Shown piece after piece: positions 9,550 through 18,358 of a stretch of 64,000 nucleotides of DNA (positions within the stretch are counted from its first letter, which is position 1; each line of letters opens with the position of its first letter). The stretch comes from Methylococcales bacterium. GTDB lineage: Bacteria > Pseudomonadota > Gammaproteobacteria > Methylococcales > Methylomonadaceae. Below the pieces are notes generated by a model, which saw nothing but the letters and a program-made list of their open reading frames with translations, was not told where the DNA came from and did no database searches. The stretch lies in assembly GCA_026398895.1 (NCBI GenBank), contig JAPLRZ010000045.1, forward strand, positions 62,001 through 126,000, given 5' to 3'. Both the position numbers and the translations under genes were made by a program.

Positions 9550-9986
9550 ATGGAAACCAAACCGCCTTTCACACTAAAAACTGCTACACAAAAAGTTCGT
9601 ATGGCAGACGATGCGTGGAATAGCCGCGATCCTAATCGCGTTATACAAGTTTATACCGAAGACACCCGTTGGCGTAACCGCGCCGAATTTCCCATAGGAC
9701 GCGCTGAAGTACACGCCTTTTTACAACGAAAATGGGCAAAAGAACTGGACTACCGTTTAACTGGGCAACGTCTGGCAATCGCATCGCTGTGCGTTTTGCC
9801 TACGAATGGCATGATGCAAGCAATCAATGGTTTCGTAGTTACGGCAATGAAAATTGGGAGTTTAACGAGTTTGGTCTGATGCAACAGCGATTTGCCAGTA
9901 TTAACGACTTGCCGATTACAGCAGAACAACGATATGAGAAACAATCCTTGTGCAACGGCGACAACGTGTTGTTAGGATGCGAATAG
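9550..9986 (+). pseudogene. frameshifted DUF1348 (SnoaL/NTF2-like) gene
   Basis: Two overlapping frames together make one DUF1348 protein. The first frame (from the ATG at 9550, with GGAG upstream) gives the conserved start through [14 protein letters not shown]. Family members continue with a segment leading to [14 protein letters not shown]; that segment resumes in another frame from about 9776 and runs through [12 protein letters not shown] and SINDLP to a stop at 9986. About a dozen bases seem to be lost at the junction near 9765-9775. The C-terminal stretch after SINDLP also departs from the family. Intact members are about 150 residues of NTF2-like fold with no established role. Confidence 0.75.
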
Positions 9987-10093
9987 GTTGGATATTGTGT
10001 GTGTCGGTATATTTGTTCAGTGATGGGGCAAGACGCATTGTGGATGAACAAGATTTTCAGATAGAGCTAACTGCTAATAAAATGATTACAAAA

Positions 10094-10150
10094 CCGTTCG
10101 CACTGAGTCTGTCGAAGTGTGAATGTGGTTCGACAAGCTCACCACGAACG
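10094..10150. repeat. dispersed CCGTTCG/CGAACG inverted repeat
   Basis: Arms CCGTTCGCACTGAGTCTGTC and TTCGACAAGCTCACCACGAA pair imperfectly around a short AT-rich centre and are followed by ATCATTTTATTGTG. A near-identical unit lies at 13120-13177, a decayed one at about 13220-13270 and a fragment at about 56408-56440. The surrounding region 9987-10300 otherwise holds no gene that I can support. Confidence 0.8.
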
Positions 10151-10341
10151 TTATCATTTTATTGTGCGTTAGCTATATTACGCAGTGCGTAGTAGCTTTC
10201 TGCCATAACGCAAAATTGCCCACGCGCTAATTTTTTATCCGTGAACCAACAAACTCGGTGTAGCATGGTAAGCAGTCGCTTTATGAGCTTGAGGAGCTTT
10301 TCATTACTAAACGAACTGGGTTTGCGAAAGCTGCGTTAATT

Positions 10342-12345
10342 GTGTTGGGTGTTTTGGTTTGTCCGCGTGTGCAGGCGGTTGATGCGCTGTCGCTTAGTGT
10401 AGGCAGTATCACGGCTAAGGCGTGGCACTTGCAGGGCGTGTCTGTTGCCTTGTCTGAACTCAATAAAACGCCGCAGCAATGGGTGTTGACGATTGATAAA
10501 TTGCAGTTACCCGTGCCACAAACTGAGCTTAGTGTGTTGGATATTCGCTGTACAACGTTTACCTTACAGACGGGTGATGTGCGTTGTCAGCACGGGCAGG
10601 CAAGTTTGCATTCACCACAGTGGCAGACGCGTACCGCGCAGTTTTCGTTTGTAATACAACAACAGCACAGCACGTTTAGCTTAACTGATTTGCATTTCTT
10701 GGGCGGTGTTGTGCGTCTTGATGGCGAAGCACAGGGCGATAATTGGTCGCTTAATGTGAAGATGAAGGCGGCGGATGGTAAGGAATTATTGGCTTTATTT
10801 TCCTATCAACTATTCAAAATTAGTGCTGGGAATGTCGATGTTGATTTACAGGTTTCAGGGAATGGTACGGGAATTAAAACCGCGCAGTTAACCACCGATA
10901 TAAAGCAGTTGACGGGGCAGACGGACACAGGGCATTTTGCGACTGAAAACCTGAGTTTAACTACGCAGTTAAACGCACAAAACAGGGGTGGCATCTGGCA
11001 ATGGCAAAGCTATTCACAATTGAACACGGGGGCGTTGTATGCTGAACCATTATTTTTAAAAGCCGATGGGCAGGCGATTAGTTTGTCTACGCAAGGGCTT
11101 TTAAATACCGCGACCCGTGACATCGCCATAGAAACGCTTAATTTTCAACATTTGCCCACAGGCACGGTCAACGGCACAGCGCGGTTAAATTATAAAAAAG
11201 AGCTGAGTTTAGAGCAGGCACAATTCACCTTGCGCAGTCATGATTTACAATCCTTAGCCAGCGTTTATTTGAAGCCGTTTTTTACGGAAACTTTTTTGGA
11301 TAGCCTTGATTTTACGGGGCATTTAAACGCTGAGTTTACCCTGTCAGGGCTGTCATTAACGGCGTTAGCCGCGCATTTTAATCAATTGGCAATCACTGAC
11401 AGTGCGGCGAGGCTCACGCTTAAACAGGGTTTGGGCGATATTTATTGGTCGGCGAATAAAACCATTAAACAGCCGTCCAGTTTTTCTTGGCAACAATTAC
11501 AACTTTACGGACTGCCGATTGGGGCGACTCAGCTTACCTTTTTAAGCAATGCAGCGAATATTGAATTATTGACAGTAGCGCATCTGCCTTTTTTGGGCGG
11601 CAATATTCACATTAAACAATTCAAGCTTGACGACAATAAAGTGACTTTTCAAGGCGATATGAATCAAGTTTCTCTGCAACAATTATCGCAGGCGTTAAAA
11701 TGGCAACCACTCACTGGCACATTGAGCGGACATATTTCGCAAGTGAATTACGCAAATAAAAAGCTGACACTTGAGGGTGAGTTGCTGATTAAAGTATTCG
11801 GGGGCATGGTGAAAATTGCTAAATTAGCCGTCGCTAATTTATTTGCTGTGCTGCCCACATTTTACAGTGATATAGAGATTGAGCGATTAGATTTAGAGCA
11901 ACTAACCAGCAAATATAAATTTGGTAATATCACGGGCAAGTTATCAGGTTTTGTTAAACAACTACAGATTGAAAATGGGCAGCCGATTGGCTTTTTAGCG
12001 TGGCTAGGGTCGCCTGATAATGATGATACACCGCACCGTATTAGTCAGAAGGCAGTTAATAATATTGCGCAAATCGGCGGCAGTGGCGCGAGTGATTTGG
12101 TGTCGCGCAGTTTTTTAAAACTGTTTGATACCTTTGGCTATGACAAAATAGGTGTAGGCTGTTATTTGCATGAGGGTGTGTGCCAATTGTCAGGGGTAAC
12201 GGCTAGTGATGCTGGTTATACCATTGTGCTGGGTGGCGGTGTGCCGCGTATTGATGTTATTGGTTACAATACGCGTGTAGACTGGGCAGTATTAATGAAT
12301 CGCTTGGCGCGACTTTCAACATCAGATAACGTCATTGTTCAATAA
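10342..12345 (+). CDS. ydbH: YdbH-family AsmA-like intermembrane lipid-transport protein
   Basis: About 667 residues from the GTG at 10342. The long beta-rich body of alternating short strands, and a C-terminal part with FLGGNIHIKQF, IERLDLEQLTSKY and ITGKLSGFV, resembles the YdbH family (AsmA-like; old label dicarboxylate transport). In E. coli YdbH acts redundantly with TamB and YhdP in moving phospholipids to the outer membrane, with the small proteins YnbE and YdbL. A ydbL homologue lies downstream here, which supports the call. The start is uncertain: the frame stays open upstream to 10264 and reads a good signal peptide (K-R, then FAKAALIVLGVLV). No ATG, GTG or TTG precedes it, but an ATT at 10303 has GAGGAG six bases upstream. 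The protein is shorter than E. coli YdbH. Confidence 0.7.
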   Translation: MLGVLVCPRVQAVDALSLSVGSITAKAWHLQGVSVALSELNKTPQQWVLTIDKLQLPVPQTELSVLDIRCTTFTLQTGDVRCQHGQASLHSPQWQTRTAQFSFVIQQQHSTFSLTDLHFLGGVVRLDGEAQGDNWSLNVKMKAADGKELLALFSYQLFKISAGNVDVDLQVSGNGTGIKTAQLTTDIKQLTGQTDTGHFATENLSLTTQLNAQNRGGIWQWQSYSQLNTGALYAEPLFLKADGQAISLSTQGLLNTATRDIAIETLNFQHLPTGTVNGTARLNYKKELSLEQAQFTLRSHDLQSLASVYLKPFFTETFLDSLDFTGHLNAEFTLSGLSLTALAAHFNQLAITDSAARLTLKQGLGDIYWSANKTIKQPSSFSWQQLQLYGLPIGATQLTFLSNAANIELLTVAHLPFLGGNIHIKQFKLDDNKVTFQGDMNQVSLQQLSQALKWQPLTGTLSGHISQVNYANKKLTLEGELLIKVFGGMVKIAKLAVANLFAVLPTFYSDIEIERLDLEQLTSKYKFGNITGKLSGFVKQLQIENGQPIGFLAWLGSPDNDDTPHRISQKAVNNIAQIGGSGASDLVSRSFLKLFDTFGYDKIGVGCYLHEGVCQLSGVTASDAGYTIVLGGGVPRIDVIGYNTRVDWAVLMNRLARLSTSDNVIVQ

Positions 12346-12446
12346 GTTTTAGTAACAAGTCGTTATAGTGTTGGAAGTCAGGCTTTGCCTGACTTGCAAG
12401 CAAAGCTTGCACTCCTGAATACACACAAATTTATTGCCACACTTAA
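12343..12446. repeat. about 100-bp dispersed repeat with GTCAGGC palindrome
   Basis: It begins at the stop codon of the YdbH gene and contains the hairpin GTCAGGCTTTGCCTGAC, then TTGCAAGCAAAGCTTGCA, then a tail ending TTATTGCCACAC. A second copy with the same order and about 85% identity by eye begins at the stop of cysN (42365-42480). It lies between ydbH and ydbL and could attenuate transcription. Confidence 0.8.
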
Positions 12447-12458
12447 CTAGAGATTCTC

Positions 12459-13037
12459 ATGAAAAAGCTATCCATATTCAGCGCGTTATTATTAACGGCG
12501 TGTGTCACTATCAATATTTATTTTCCTGCGGCGGCAGCTGAAAAAGCGGCGGATACCATTATTAAAGATATTCAATCAGTCACTCCCGTGCCTAAACCCA
12601 AAGCTGAATTAAATAACTGGCAAAAAACCGCTATGCAGTGGTTAGATAAGTCGATCAATCTGATTATTCCAGCGGCACAAGCAGCCGAAGCGGATTTAAC
12701 GATAGACAGCAATGAAATTCGCCAACTGCGGACTAAAATGGAAAGTCGTTTTTCCAATTTAAGCGGGTTTTATACGGCAGGTTATATTGGTATTCAAGCA
12801 GATGGCTTATTAGCGATTCGAGAGGCGACCACCGTGCCGTTACAAGAAAGAAACGCCGTTAATTCATTAGTCGGTGCAGAAAATGCTGATCGTAATGCCT
12901 TGTATCAAGCCATTGCTAATGCCAATGGTCATCCTGATTGGGTAGCGGATATAAAAGCAACCTTTGCTAAACGTTGGATAGGTAATGCACAAGCGGGTTG
13001 GTGGTATCAATCAGCGGGTAATTGGGTGCAGAAATAA
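12459..13037 (+). CDS. ydbL: YdbL-family (DUF1318) periplasmic protein
   Basis: 192 residues. The N-terminus MKKLSIFSALLLTACVTINIYF includes a lipobox-like LTAC. The C-terminal half has the DUF1318 hallmarks: a segment that begins VPLQERNAVNSLVGAEN and continues ADRNALYQAIANANG, and the closing AKRW-GNAQAGWW. In E. coli YdbL assists the YdbH-YnbE intermembrane bridge. No separate ynbE-like gene is seen; the lipoprotein-like CVTINIYFPAAAAEKAAD start may mean that this longer protein combines YnbE-like and YdbL-like parts, which is inference. It follows the YdbH gene in the same direction, with a repeat between. Confidence 0.8.
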   Translation: MKKLSIFSALLLTACVTINIYFPAAAAEKAADTIIKDIQSVTPVPKPKAELNNWQKTAMQWLDKSINLIIPAAQAAEADLTIDSNEIRQLRTKMESRFSNLSGFYTAGYIGIQADGLLAIREATTVPLQERNAVNSLVGAENADRNALYQAIANANGHPDWVADIKATFAKRWIGNAQAGWWYQSAGNWVQK

Positions 13038-13048
13038 ATCATTGTTAG

Positions 13049-13078
13049 AGCTGGGCGCAAATTCATTCGCGCCCAGCT
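13049..13078 (+). terminator. Rho-independent terminator after ydbL
   Basis: AGCTGGGCGC and GCGCCCAGCT form a perfect 10-bp GC-rich stem with a 10-base loop, followed by GTTGTTTTATAT. It lies 12 bp after the ydbL stop. Confidence 0.8.
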
Positions 13079-13119
13079 GTTGTTTTATATAGCTAAGGCA
13101 GTATTTGTGATTAAAAAAA

Positions 13120-13177
13120 CCGTTCGCGCTGAGCTTGTCGAAGTGTAAATGTGGTTCGACAAGCTCACCACGAACGG
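13120..13177. repeat. dispersed CCGTTCG/CGAACGG inverted repeat
   Basis: CCGTTCGCGCTGAGCTTGTC and GACAAGCTCACCACGAACGG pair imperfectly around a short spacer, with CATCATTTTATT after. It is the better preserved partner of 10094-10150. A decayed third copy follows at about 13220-13270. The rest of 13180-13411 is AT-rich and shows no gene. Confidence 0.85.
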
Positions 13178-13411
13178 CATCATTTTATTATAGTTAGTCA
13201 AATCACTGTAGTTAGACAAGGCTCTGTTGAGGTATCGAAAGACTCACTACGAACACTATCATTTTATTGTGTAGGGCAATCGCGCTTAAATTTTAATCAT
13301 TAATAATCAATGTGTTACAAATGTCATTTTTGCTATTTTTGGCAAAAAACTACGAATCTTGACATAGACCAATTTGTAACTAATTGATTATCTGATAATT
13401 ATTAAAGTCAT

Positions 13412-14002
13412 TTATTGTGTGTTAGCTCTAGCAACACGCTCAAATAAGTGATACATCACTTCACCCGCAGTTTTTTGTTTTAACAATCGCCAGTTTTCGG
13501 GTATCTCTTGAAGTTGAAAAACACCTTGTGTATCAACATTCGTCCTTTCAGTTTCAACATAAATTTTCGCATAAGGGGCTAACCAGCCTTTATCTTCCAA
13601 CCATTGGCAGGTTTGCGCCGCTAAGTTTAAGCTAAACGGCGGGTCAATAAACACGATGTCAAAGGCTTGTGCATTCCCCGCTAAATACCGAAACACATCC
13701 GATTGGACGATTTTTAGCTGCTCCGCACCCAAACTAAGTGCGTTGGTTTTTAGACTTCGACAGGCAATAGGATTGTTTTCGACTTGAACTACCGATTTTG
13801 CCCCACGCGAGACGGCTTCAAAACTTAACGCGCCACTGCCTGCGTATAAATCCAGACAGCGGCTACCAAGTATGTCATATTGCAACCAGTTAAATAAAGT
13901 CTCGCGTACTCTAGCAGGTGTTGGTCTTAAACCATCCGCGTCTTCAAAGCTAATCTTGCGACTACGCCAGTTGCCGCCAATGATGCTGAGTTTATTTTGC
14001 AC
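13412..14002 (-). CDS. rsmD: 16S rRNA (guanine966-N2)-methyltransferase
   Basis: 196 residues, normal for RsmD. The N-terminal GGNWRSRKISF and LRPTPARVRETLFNWL, the SAM-binding LDLYAGSGALSFEAVSRGA and the catalytic FIDPPF motif are all present. It methylates G966 of 16S rRNA in the assembling small subunit. Its ATG overlaps the end of the upstream M16 peptidase gene by 11 bp, so it should be translated from the same transcript. Confidence 0.95.
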   Translation of the reverse strand: MQNKLSIIGGNWRSRKISFEDADGLRPTPARVRETLFNWLQYDILGSRCLDLYAGSGALSFEAVSRGAKSVVQVENNPIACRSLKTNALSLGAEQLKIVQSDVFRYLAGNAQAFDIVFIDPPFSLNLAAQTCQWLEDKGWLAPYAKIYVETERTNVDTQGVFQLQEIPENWRLLKQKTAGEVMYHLFERVARANTQ

Positions 14003-15305
14003 TTTTTTCTGCCGTTTTACCGACGGTAACCGTTTGTAATAGATTTAGATTAACGCGGCGTTTAAAGGCATCGGTAATGGAAGCAACCGTAAGTTCTTCA
14101 ACTTTTTGCTGAAAAGTATCTAAATAATCCAGTGGCATCTCATAAAAAGCGATCATGCCAACATAGTTTGCTAGTTTTTTATTGGTATCAAAACGAGTGG
14201 CAAAACCACCGATAATATTTTTCTTAGCTGCGCTTAACTCAGCTTCACTAGGTCCTTGATTGACATAATCACTCAGGGTTTTGTTTAGCACTTCTAAAGC
14301 TTGTTGGGTTTGGTCGTTGCGCGTTTGTAGTGACACCGTAAAAGGTCCTTGTTTTAACATCGGTGCAAATCCACTGCTGGCACTGTATGCCAAGCCGCGT
14401 TTTTCTCGCACTTCATCAAACAATTTAGACACTAAACCGCTACCACCAAGAATATGATTGCCAACATAGAGATTAAAATAATCAGGGTCTTTGCGATAAG
14501 TACCCGTCAAGCCAACTAAAACATGAGTTTGTGACGATGGAAATTCAATGTGTTGTTGGCTAGATTTTGTCAGTGCTGCAACATCGGCTATGGCTTCTGG
14601 TTTTTTCCCCGTAGGTAAGTCTTTTAATAAGGTGATTGCGGTTTGCTCGGCTTGCTCTTTAGATAAATCACCGACAATGACCACAGTGGCATTTGCCGCT
14701 ACATAATAGTTTTTATAAAAATTGCGTAAGTCAGCAACTTTAAGTGCAGTAACGGTTTTAATGTCGCCTGCATCTTGATGAGCGTAAGGGTGTGTACCAT
14801 ATAACGCTTTACTAAAAGCAATACCAGCGACAGCAGCGGGCAATTCTTGTTGCTGTTTTAAACCTGCTAACGTTCTATTTTTTTCCCGTTTAAAATCGGC
14901 TTCATTAAAACGTGGCTGCGTCAAAATGGTCTGTACCGTTTCTAGTGACTTATCAAATAAGACTTTATCGGCCAGTGTGCGTAATGTCAGAGTTGCCATA
15001 TCCGCAGAGGTAGAAATACCAAATAATGCGCCAACGCTTTCAAATCGCTGTGCAATATCATCGGCACTCCATTTACTTGCGCCTGTATCAAGCACTCCTG
15101 CCGTAAGAGCCGCAACACCAAATTGTTGCCCATCTCTAGCACTGCCCGCATCAAAAATTATTGCAATATCTGCCATCGGCAAACCTTCGGTACGCACATA
15201 AAACACCCGACTGCCTTGTGGTGTTTGCCAGTTGTCAATTTTTGCCGCCGCAAAACTGATAGAACTACACAGTAATAATAGTAAACCTACTAAACGAATA
15301 GTCAT
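13992..15305 (-). CDS. M16-family zinc protease, non-catalytic partner
   Basis: 437 residues with an N-terminal signal peptide (hydrophobic core LVGLLLLLCSSISFA). The fold matches the M16 peptidase family, but the zinc-binding H-x-x-E-H is missing: the equivalent region reads FGVAALTAGVLDTG. The C-terminal half keeps the R-Y substrate-grip region (REKRGLAYSASSGF). This is the usual make-up of the inactive half of two-gene bacterial M16 systems. The ATG overlaps the stop of the active partner by one base (TAATG), implying translational coupling and a periplasmic heterodimer. Confidence 0.9.
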   Translation of the reverse strand: MTIRLVGLLLLLCSSISFAAAKIDNWQTPQGSRVFYVRTEGLPMADIAIIFDAGSARDGQQFGVAALTAGVLDTGASKWSADDIAQRFESVGALFGISTSADMATLTLRTLADKVLFDKSLETVQTILTQPRFNEADFKREKNRTLAGLKQQQELPAAVAGIAFSKALYGTHPYAHQDAGDIKTVTALKVADLRNFYKNYYVAANATVVIVGDLSKEQAEQTAITLLKDLPTGKKPEAIADVAALTKSSQQHIEFPSSQTHVLVGLTGTYRKDPDYFNLYVGNHILGGSGLVSKLFDEVREKRGLAYSASSGFAPMLKQGPFTVSLQTRNDQTQQALEVLNKTLSDYVNQGPSEAELSAAKKNIIGGFATRFDTNKKLANYVGMIAFYEMPLDYLDTFQQKVEELTVASITDAFKRRVNLNLLQTVTVGKTAEKSAK

Positions 15306-16696
15306 TATTTTACTCCCTTGGCGTTGGTGGTTGATTGTTGAGTCGCTTGCGGTTCAAGGTTAGTGGTTGATTGTTGAATCGCTTGTGGTTCAAGATAGCC
15401 AACGGTTAAATGGTCTTCGAGCAAATATTTTTTTGCCACATTTTTTACTTGTTCGGCAGTGACTTGATTGATTTTATCGACATATTCATCGGCTTTTTGC
15501 CACGGTAAGCCTACTGATTCCAACGCACCTAACTGCATGGCTTGATAAAAATTGGAGTCTTTTTCATACACTGCACTGGCTAATACTTGCGCCTTAATAC
15601 GCTGTAGCTCTTCTGTACTGATTAAGGTTTGCTGTAACACGTTCACTTCGGCTTTTAAGGCTTTTTCTAAATCGGGTAACGTTTTACCTTCGACAGGTGT
15701 CGCTTCCAATTCAAATAAACTGTCCAATCTGGATGTTAAGCTATAACTGGCACTGGCAGAGACTGCTAGTTGCTTGCCGCGTACTAAATTAGCTGATAAT
15801 CGCGCACTATTACCCCCATCTAACACACCCGCTAATACTTCCAGCGCGTAAGCTTCACTTTCATCAGTGGTCGTTTTTAAACTGGGTACTTTATAGCCTA
15901 GCACTAGCACGGGCAATTTAGCAGGTGCTTTTACAGTCAGTCTCCGTACGCCTAATTGTTCAATTTCAGACTGCGGTTTTAAGGGTTTAATCTCGCTAGT
16001 TTTTAGCTCAGCAAACTGTTTTTCCGCTAAATCAAACACTGCTTGAGTTTGCACATCACCTACCACCACCAAGATGGCATTATTTGGCGCGTACCAACGT
16101 GAATACCACGCTTGCAAATCTTCTACTTGATAATTGGCAATATCCGATGGCCAACCAATAATAGGATTTTTATAAGGGCTATTGGTATAAGCAACTGCTG
16201 AAAAATATTCGCCTAGTTTGGCTTGTGGATTATCATCAGTACGCATACGACGTTCTTCCGTCACCACTTCCAGTTCTTTTTTTAATTCTTCGGGCAGAAG
16301 ATGCAGGTGTCGCATCCTATCAGCTTCCAATTCAAAACTAACTTCTAACTTGGATGCTGCCATAGTTTGAAAATAAGCAGTATAGTCCTGTGCGGTAAAA
16401 GCATTTTCATCGCCACCATTTTCAGCAATAATTTTAGAAAATTCCCCCGCTGGATGCTTGTCCGTACCTTTAAACATCATGTGTTCCAGCATGTGTGAAA
16501 TCCCTGTGATACCGTTAGGCTCATAACTAGAACCCACTTTGTACCATACTTGAGACACCACCACAGGCGAGCGATGATCTTCTTTAACCAACACTTTTAA
16601 GCCATTTTTTAAAATTCGCTCAGAAACTTTGCTTGCCGTGGCGTGTGTTACCACAGGCAGACACAGCAACATAGTACATAATAATCGTTTGTTCAT
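15305..16696 (-). CDS. M16-family zinc protease, catalytic subunit
   Basis: 463 residues, signal peptide at the N-terminus (LLCTMLLCLPVVTHA). HMLEHMMFKGT near residues 66-76 is the inverted zinc motif H-x-x-E-H, and the downstream Glu of the family lies in the ELEADRM segment. It is expected to degrade peptides in the periplasm with the product of the next gene. The C-terminus is odd: two copies of a 12-residue unit EPQA(I/T)QQSTTN, encoded by a 36-bp tandem duplication (15325-15360 and 15361-15396), extend the normal end. Confidence 0.93.
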   Translation of the reverse strand: MNKRLLCTMLLCLPVVTHATASKVSERILKNGLKVLVKEDHRSPVVVSQVWYKVGSSYEPNGITGISHMLEHMMFKGTDKHPAGEFSKIIAENGGDENAFTAQDYTAYFQTMAASKLEVSFELEADRMRHLHLLPEELKKELEVVTEERRMRTDDNPQAKLGEYFSAVAYTNSPYKNPIIGWPSDIANYQVEDLQAWYSRWYAPNNAILVVVGDVQTQAVFDLAEKQFAELKTSEIKPLKPQSEIEQLGVRRLTVKAPAKLPVLVLGYKVPSLKTTTDESEAYALEVLAGVLDGGNSARLSANLVRGKQLAVSASASYSLTSRLDSLFELEATPVEGKTLPDLEKALKAEVNVLQQTLISTEELQRIKAQVLASAVYEKDSNFYQAMQLGALESVGLPWQKADEYVDKINQVTAEQVKNVAKKYLLEDHLTVGYLEPQAIQQSTTNLEPQATQQSTTNAKGVK

Positions 16697-16779
16697 AACG
16701 TCCTTTGGAAATAAATGTTGAAGGTCAATTATATTTTAGCTCATGTTTACCATAAGTATCCTTAAACGAACGATGTTAA

Positions 16780-16806
16780 GGAATCAAAAAAATGTTTTTT
16801 GACTCC
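16780..16806 (-). terminator. terminator-like hairpin after the oxidase locus
   Basis: GGAATCAAAAAA and TTTTTTGACTCC form a 12-bp stem with one mismatch. It lies just beyond the stop of the cytochrome c/binding-protein gene, the last gene of the multicopper-oxidase cluster, and resembles the outer arms of the GGAGTC repeat family. Confidence 0.5.
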
Positions 16807-16813
16807 TCTTGTA

Positions 16814-18358
16814 TTAGTTTGACTGTAGTGCTGGAACAATAGAAACATCAACTGACCCGATATGTCGATTTGCACCATAAGATAATGCTGGCAATAATCC
16901 AGTATCGAATTGATAAATATGCTCTATGCTCTGAACAAGTTTCTTTCTGCTTAATTCTCGTCCCGTCTTTTGTAATCCTTCCACTAATAATTTAGCCGCG
17001 CTATAAGTAACTGCTTGTGCTGTTAAATGGTGTGTGCTGAGATTATTTTGTTTTATTAGCCGAAAAAAATCTTCTGCGTTGCTTTGATTCTGAGATGCTG
17101 CTGGGGAAGACAGAAAAATTTTATCGTGAAACTGTTCATTAACACCCTTGGCATTAGTCAAAGAACTGGAGATAAACACATAAGGTTTTGTCTTCAATGT
17201 TTCGATACTTTTCAATAAAACACTCAATTCATCACTCGTGCCAAAAAAATAAATAACATCGGGCATTTGCTTAGTTAATTTGGCACTAACTGTCTGAGGC
17301 TGAAATGTGGTGGGTGAATAAACGAAATGAGTAACCGCGCCTAAGCCACGCATTTGACTTTGTTTTTTGATGGTTTTAGCTACCTTGCGAATATAACTGT
17401 TTTCAGGACTAATGACCAGAGACTGACTGTTTTTCAAGTGCAATTCATTCGCTGCATAATCAACCATAGCGCGGGATTCATTGTTAAGTCCTGGCAACAG
17501 ATAAAAAGTGAATTGGCTACGACTTGATTTATCTTCAGGAAACAGCGTATAAGGAGCAATCTGAGGAACGCCTAATCGTTCAGCCAGTAACAAAATGTCT
17601 TGCTCTATGTTACTAGAGAACGGGGCTATCATGGCAAAAACGGATTCTGTTTCCAGCAAACGGCGAACATTTTTTAGCGTTGACTCGCTATCGCTTGTGT
17701 ATTCGATAACGTCTAATTGTATTTTACGATTATAAATACCGCCCTGTGAGTTAATTTCATTAAAATAAGCTAATAATATGTTTTTCATAGCCAATCCCAT
17801 ATCGGCTAATGAACCTTGCATTGGTAGTAATGTAGCAAGACGAATCGTGGTGTCAGTCAAACCCGCATCCGCATCACTGGATAAACGTTTTAAGTAGGCG
17901 ATTAGATCGGCACTGTCACTATCAGGCAGTGTATATCGGGGCATGGCAACATCTAGGCGATTACTCGCTGAATCAATGCCGCTGGTGATTGCTCTAACAA
18001 ACGTATCGGGCGTAAACGCGGGATGTTTTCTGCCATTGTCATGCTGATGACCATAAGACAGCGCAAGATATTCAAAGGTGATGTTGGTTGGTACGATATT
18101 GCCTTCGGGTCGCCCTTGTCCATCTTCACCATGACAGGAAACACAAGGAACTTGAGTGCTAGGTAGTTCGGTCGATTCCAAGCCTATATGGGCGGTAATA
18201 ACGTTGCCAGAAGGACTTGCGCCCGTCATATAAAGTTGCTTGCCGCGTGTTTCCGACTCAGTTAATGGCGCGGCTGATAGATTGTTTGCTATCAGCATCA
18301 AGCCGATCAGCAGCATCTTACTGTTAGGATTTTTCACGGCGGGCAAGTAATAATTCAT
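16814..18358 (-). CDS. cytochrome c / periplasmic binding-protein fusion
   Basis: 514 residues. After a signal peptide ending near SAAP comes a c-type cytochrome domain with the heme motif C72-V-S-C75-H76 and a later MPRYTLPDSDSADLIAYL that supplies the Met-loop context. From about residue 170 the chain becomes a type I periplasmic binding protein of the LivJ/leucine-isoleucine-valine class (IRLATLLPMQGSLADMG, FNEINSQGGIYNRKI). The fusion of an electron carrier with a small-molecule receptor suggests a sensor or redox partner rather than a transporter part; no ABC permease is near. It overlaps the Sco gene by 35 bp and ends the cluster. Confidence 0.85.
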   Translation of the reverse strand: MNYYLPAVKNPNSKMLLIGLMLIANNLSAAPLTESETRGKQLYMTGASPSGNVITAHIGLESTELPSTQVPCVSCHGEDGQGRPEGNIVPTNITFEYLALSYGHQHDNGRKHPAFTPDTFVRAITSGIDSASNRLDVAMPRYTLPDSDSADLIAYLKRLSSDADAGLTDTTIRLATLLPMQGSLADMGLAMKNILLAYFNEINSQGGIYNRKIQLDVIEYTSDSESTLKNVRRLLETESVFAMIAPFSSNIEQDILLLAERLGVPQIAPYTLFPEDKSSRSQFTFYLLPGLNNESRAMVDYAANELHLKNSQSLVISPENSYIRKVAKTIKKQSQMRGLGAVTHFVYSPTTFQPQTVSAKLTKQMPDVIYFFGTSDELSVLLKSIETLKTKPYVFISSSLTNAKGVNEQFHDKIFLSSPAASQNQSNAEDFFRLIKQNNLSTHHLTAQAVTYSAAKLLVEGLQKTGRELSRKKLVQSIEHIYQFDTGLLPALSYGANRHIGSVDVSIVPALQSN

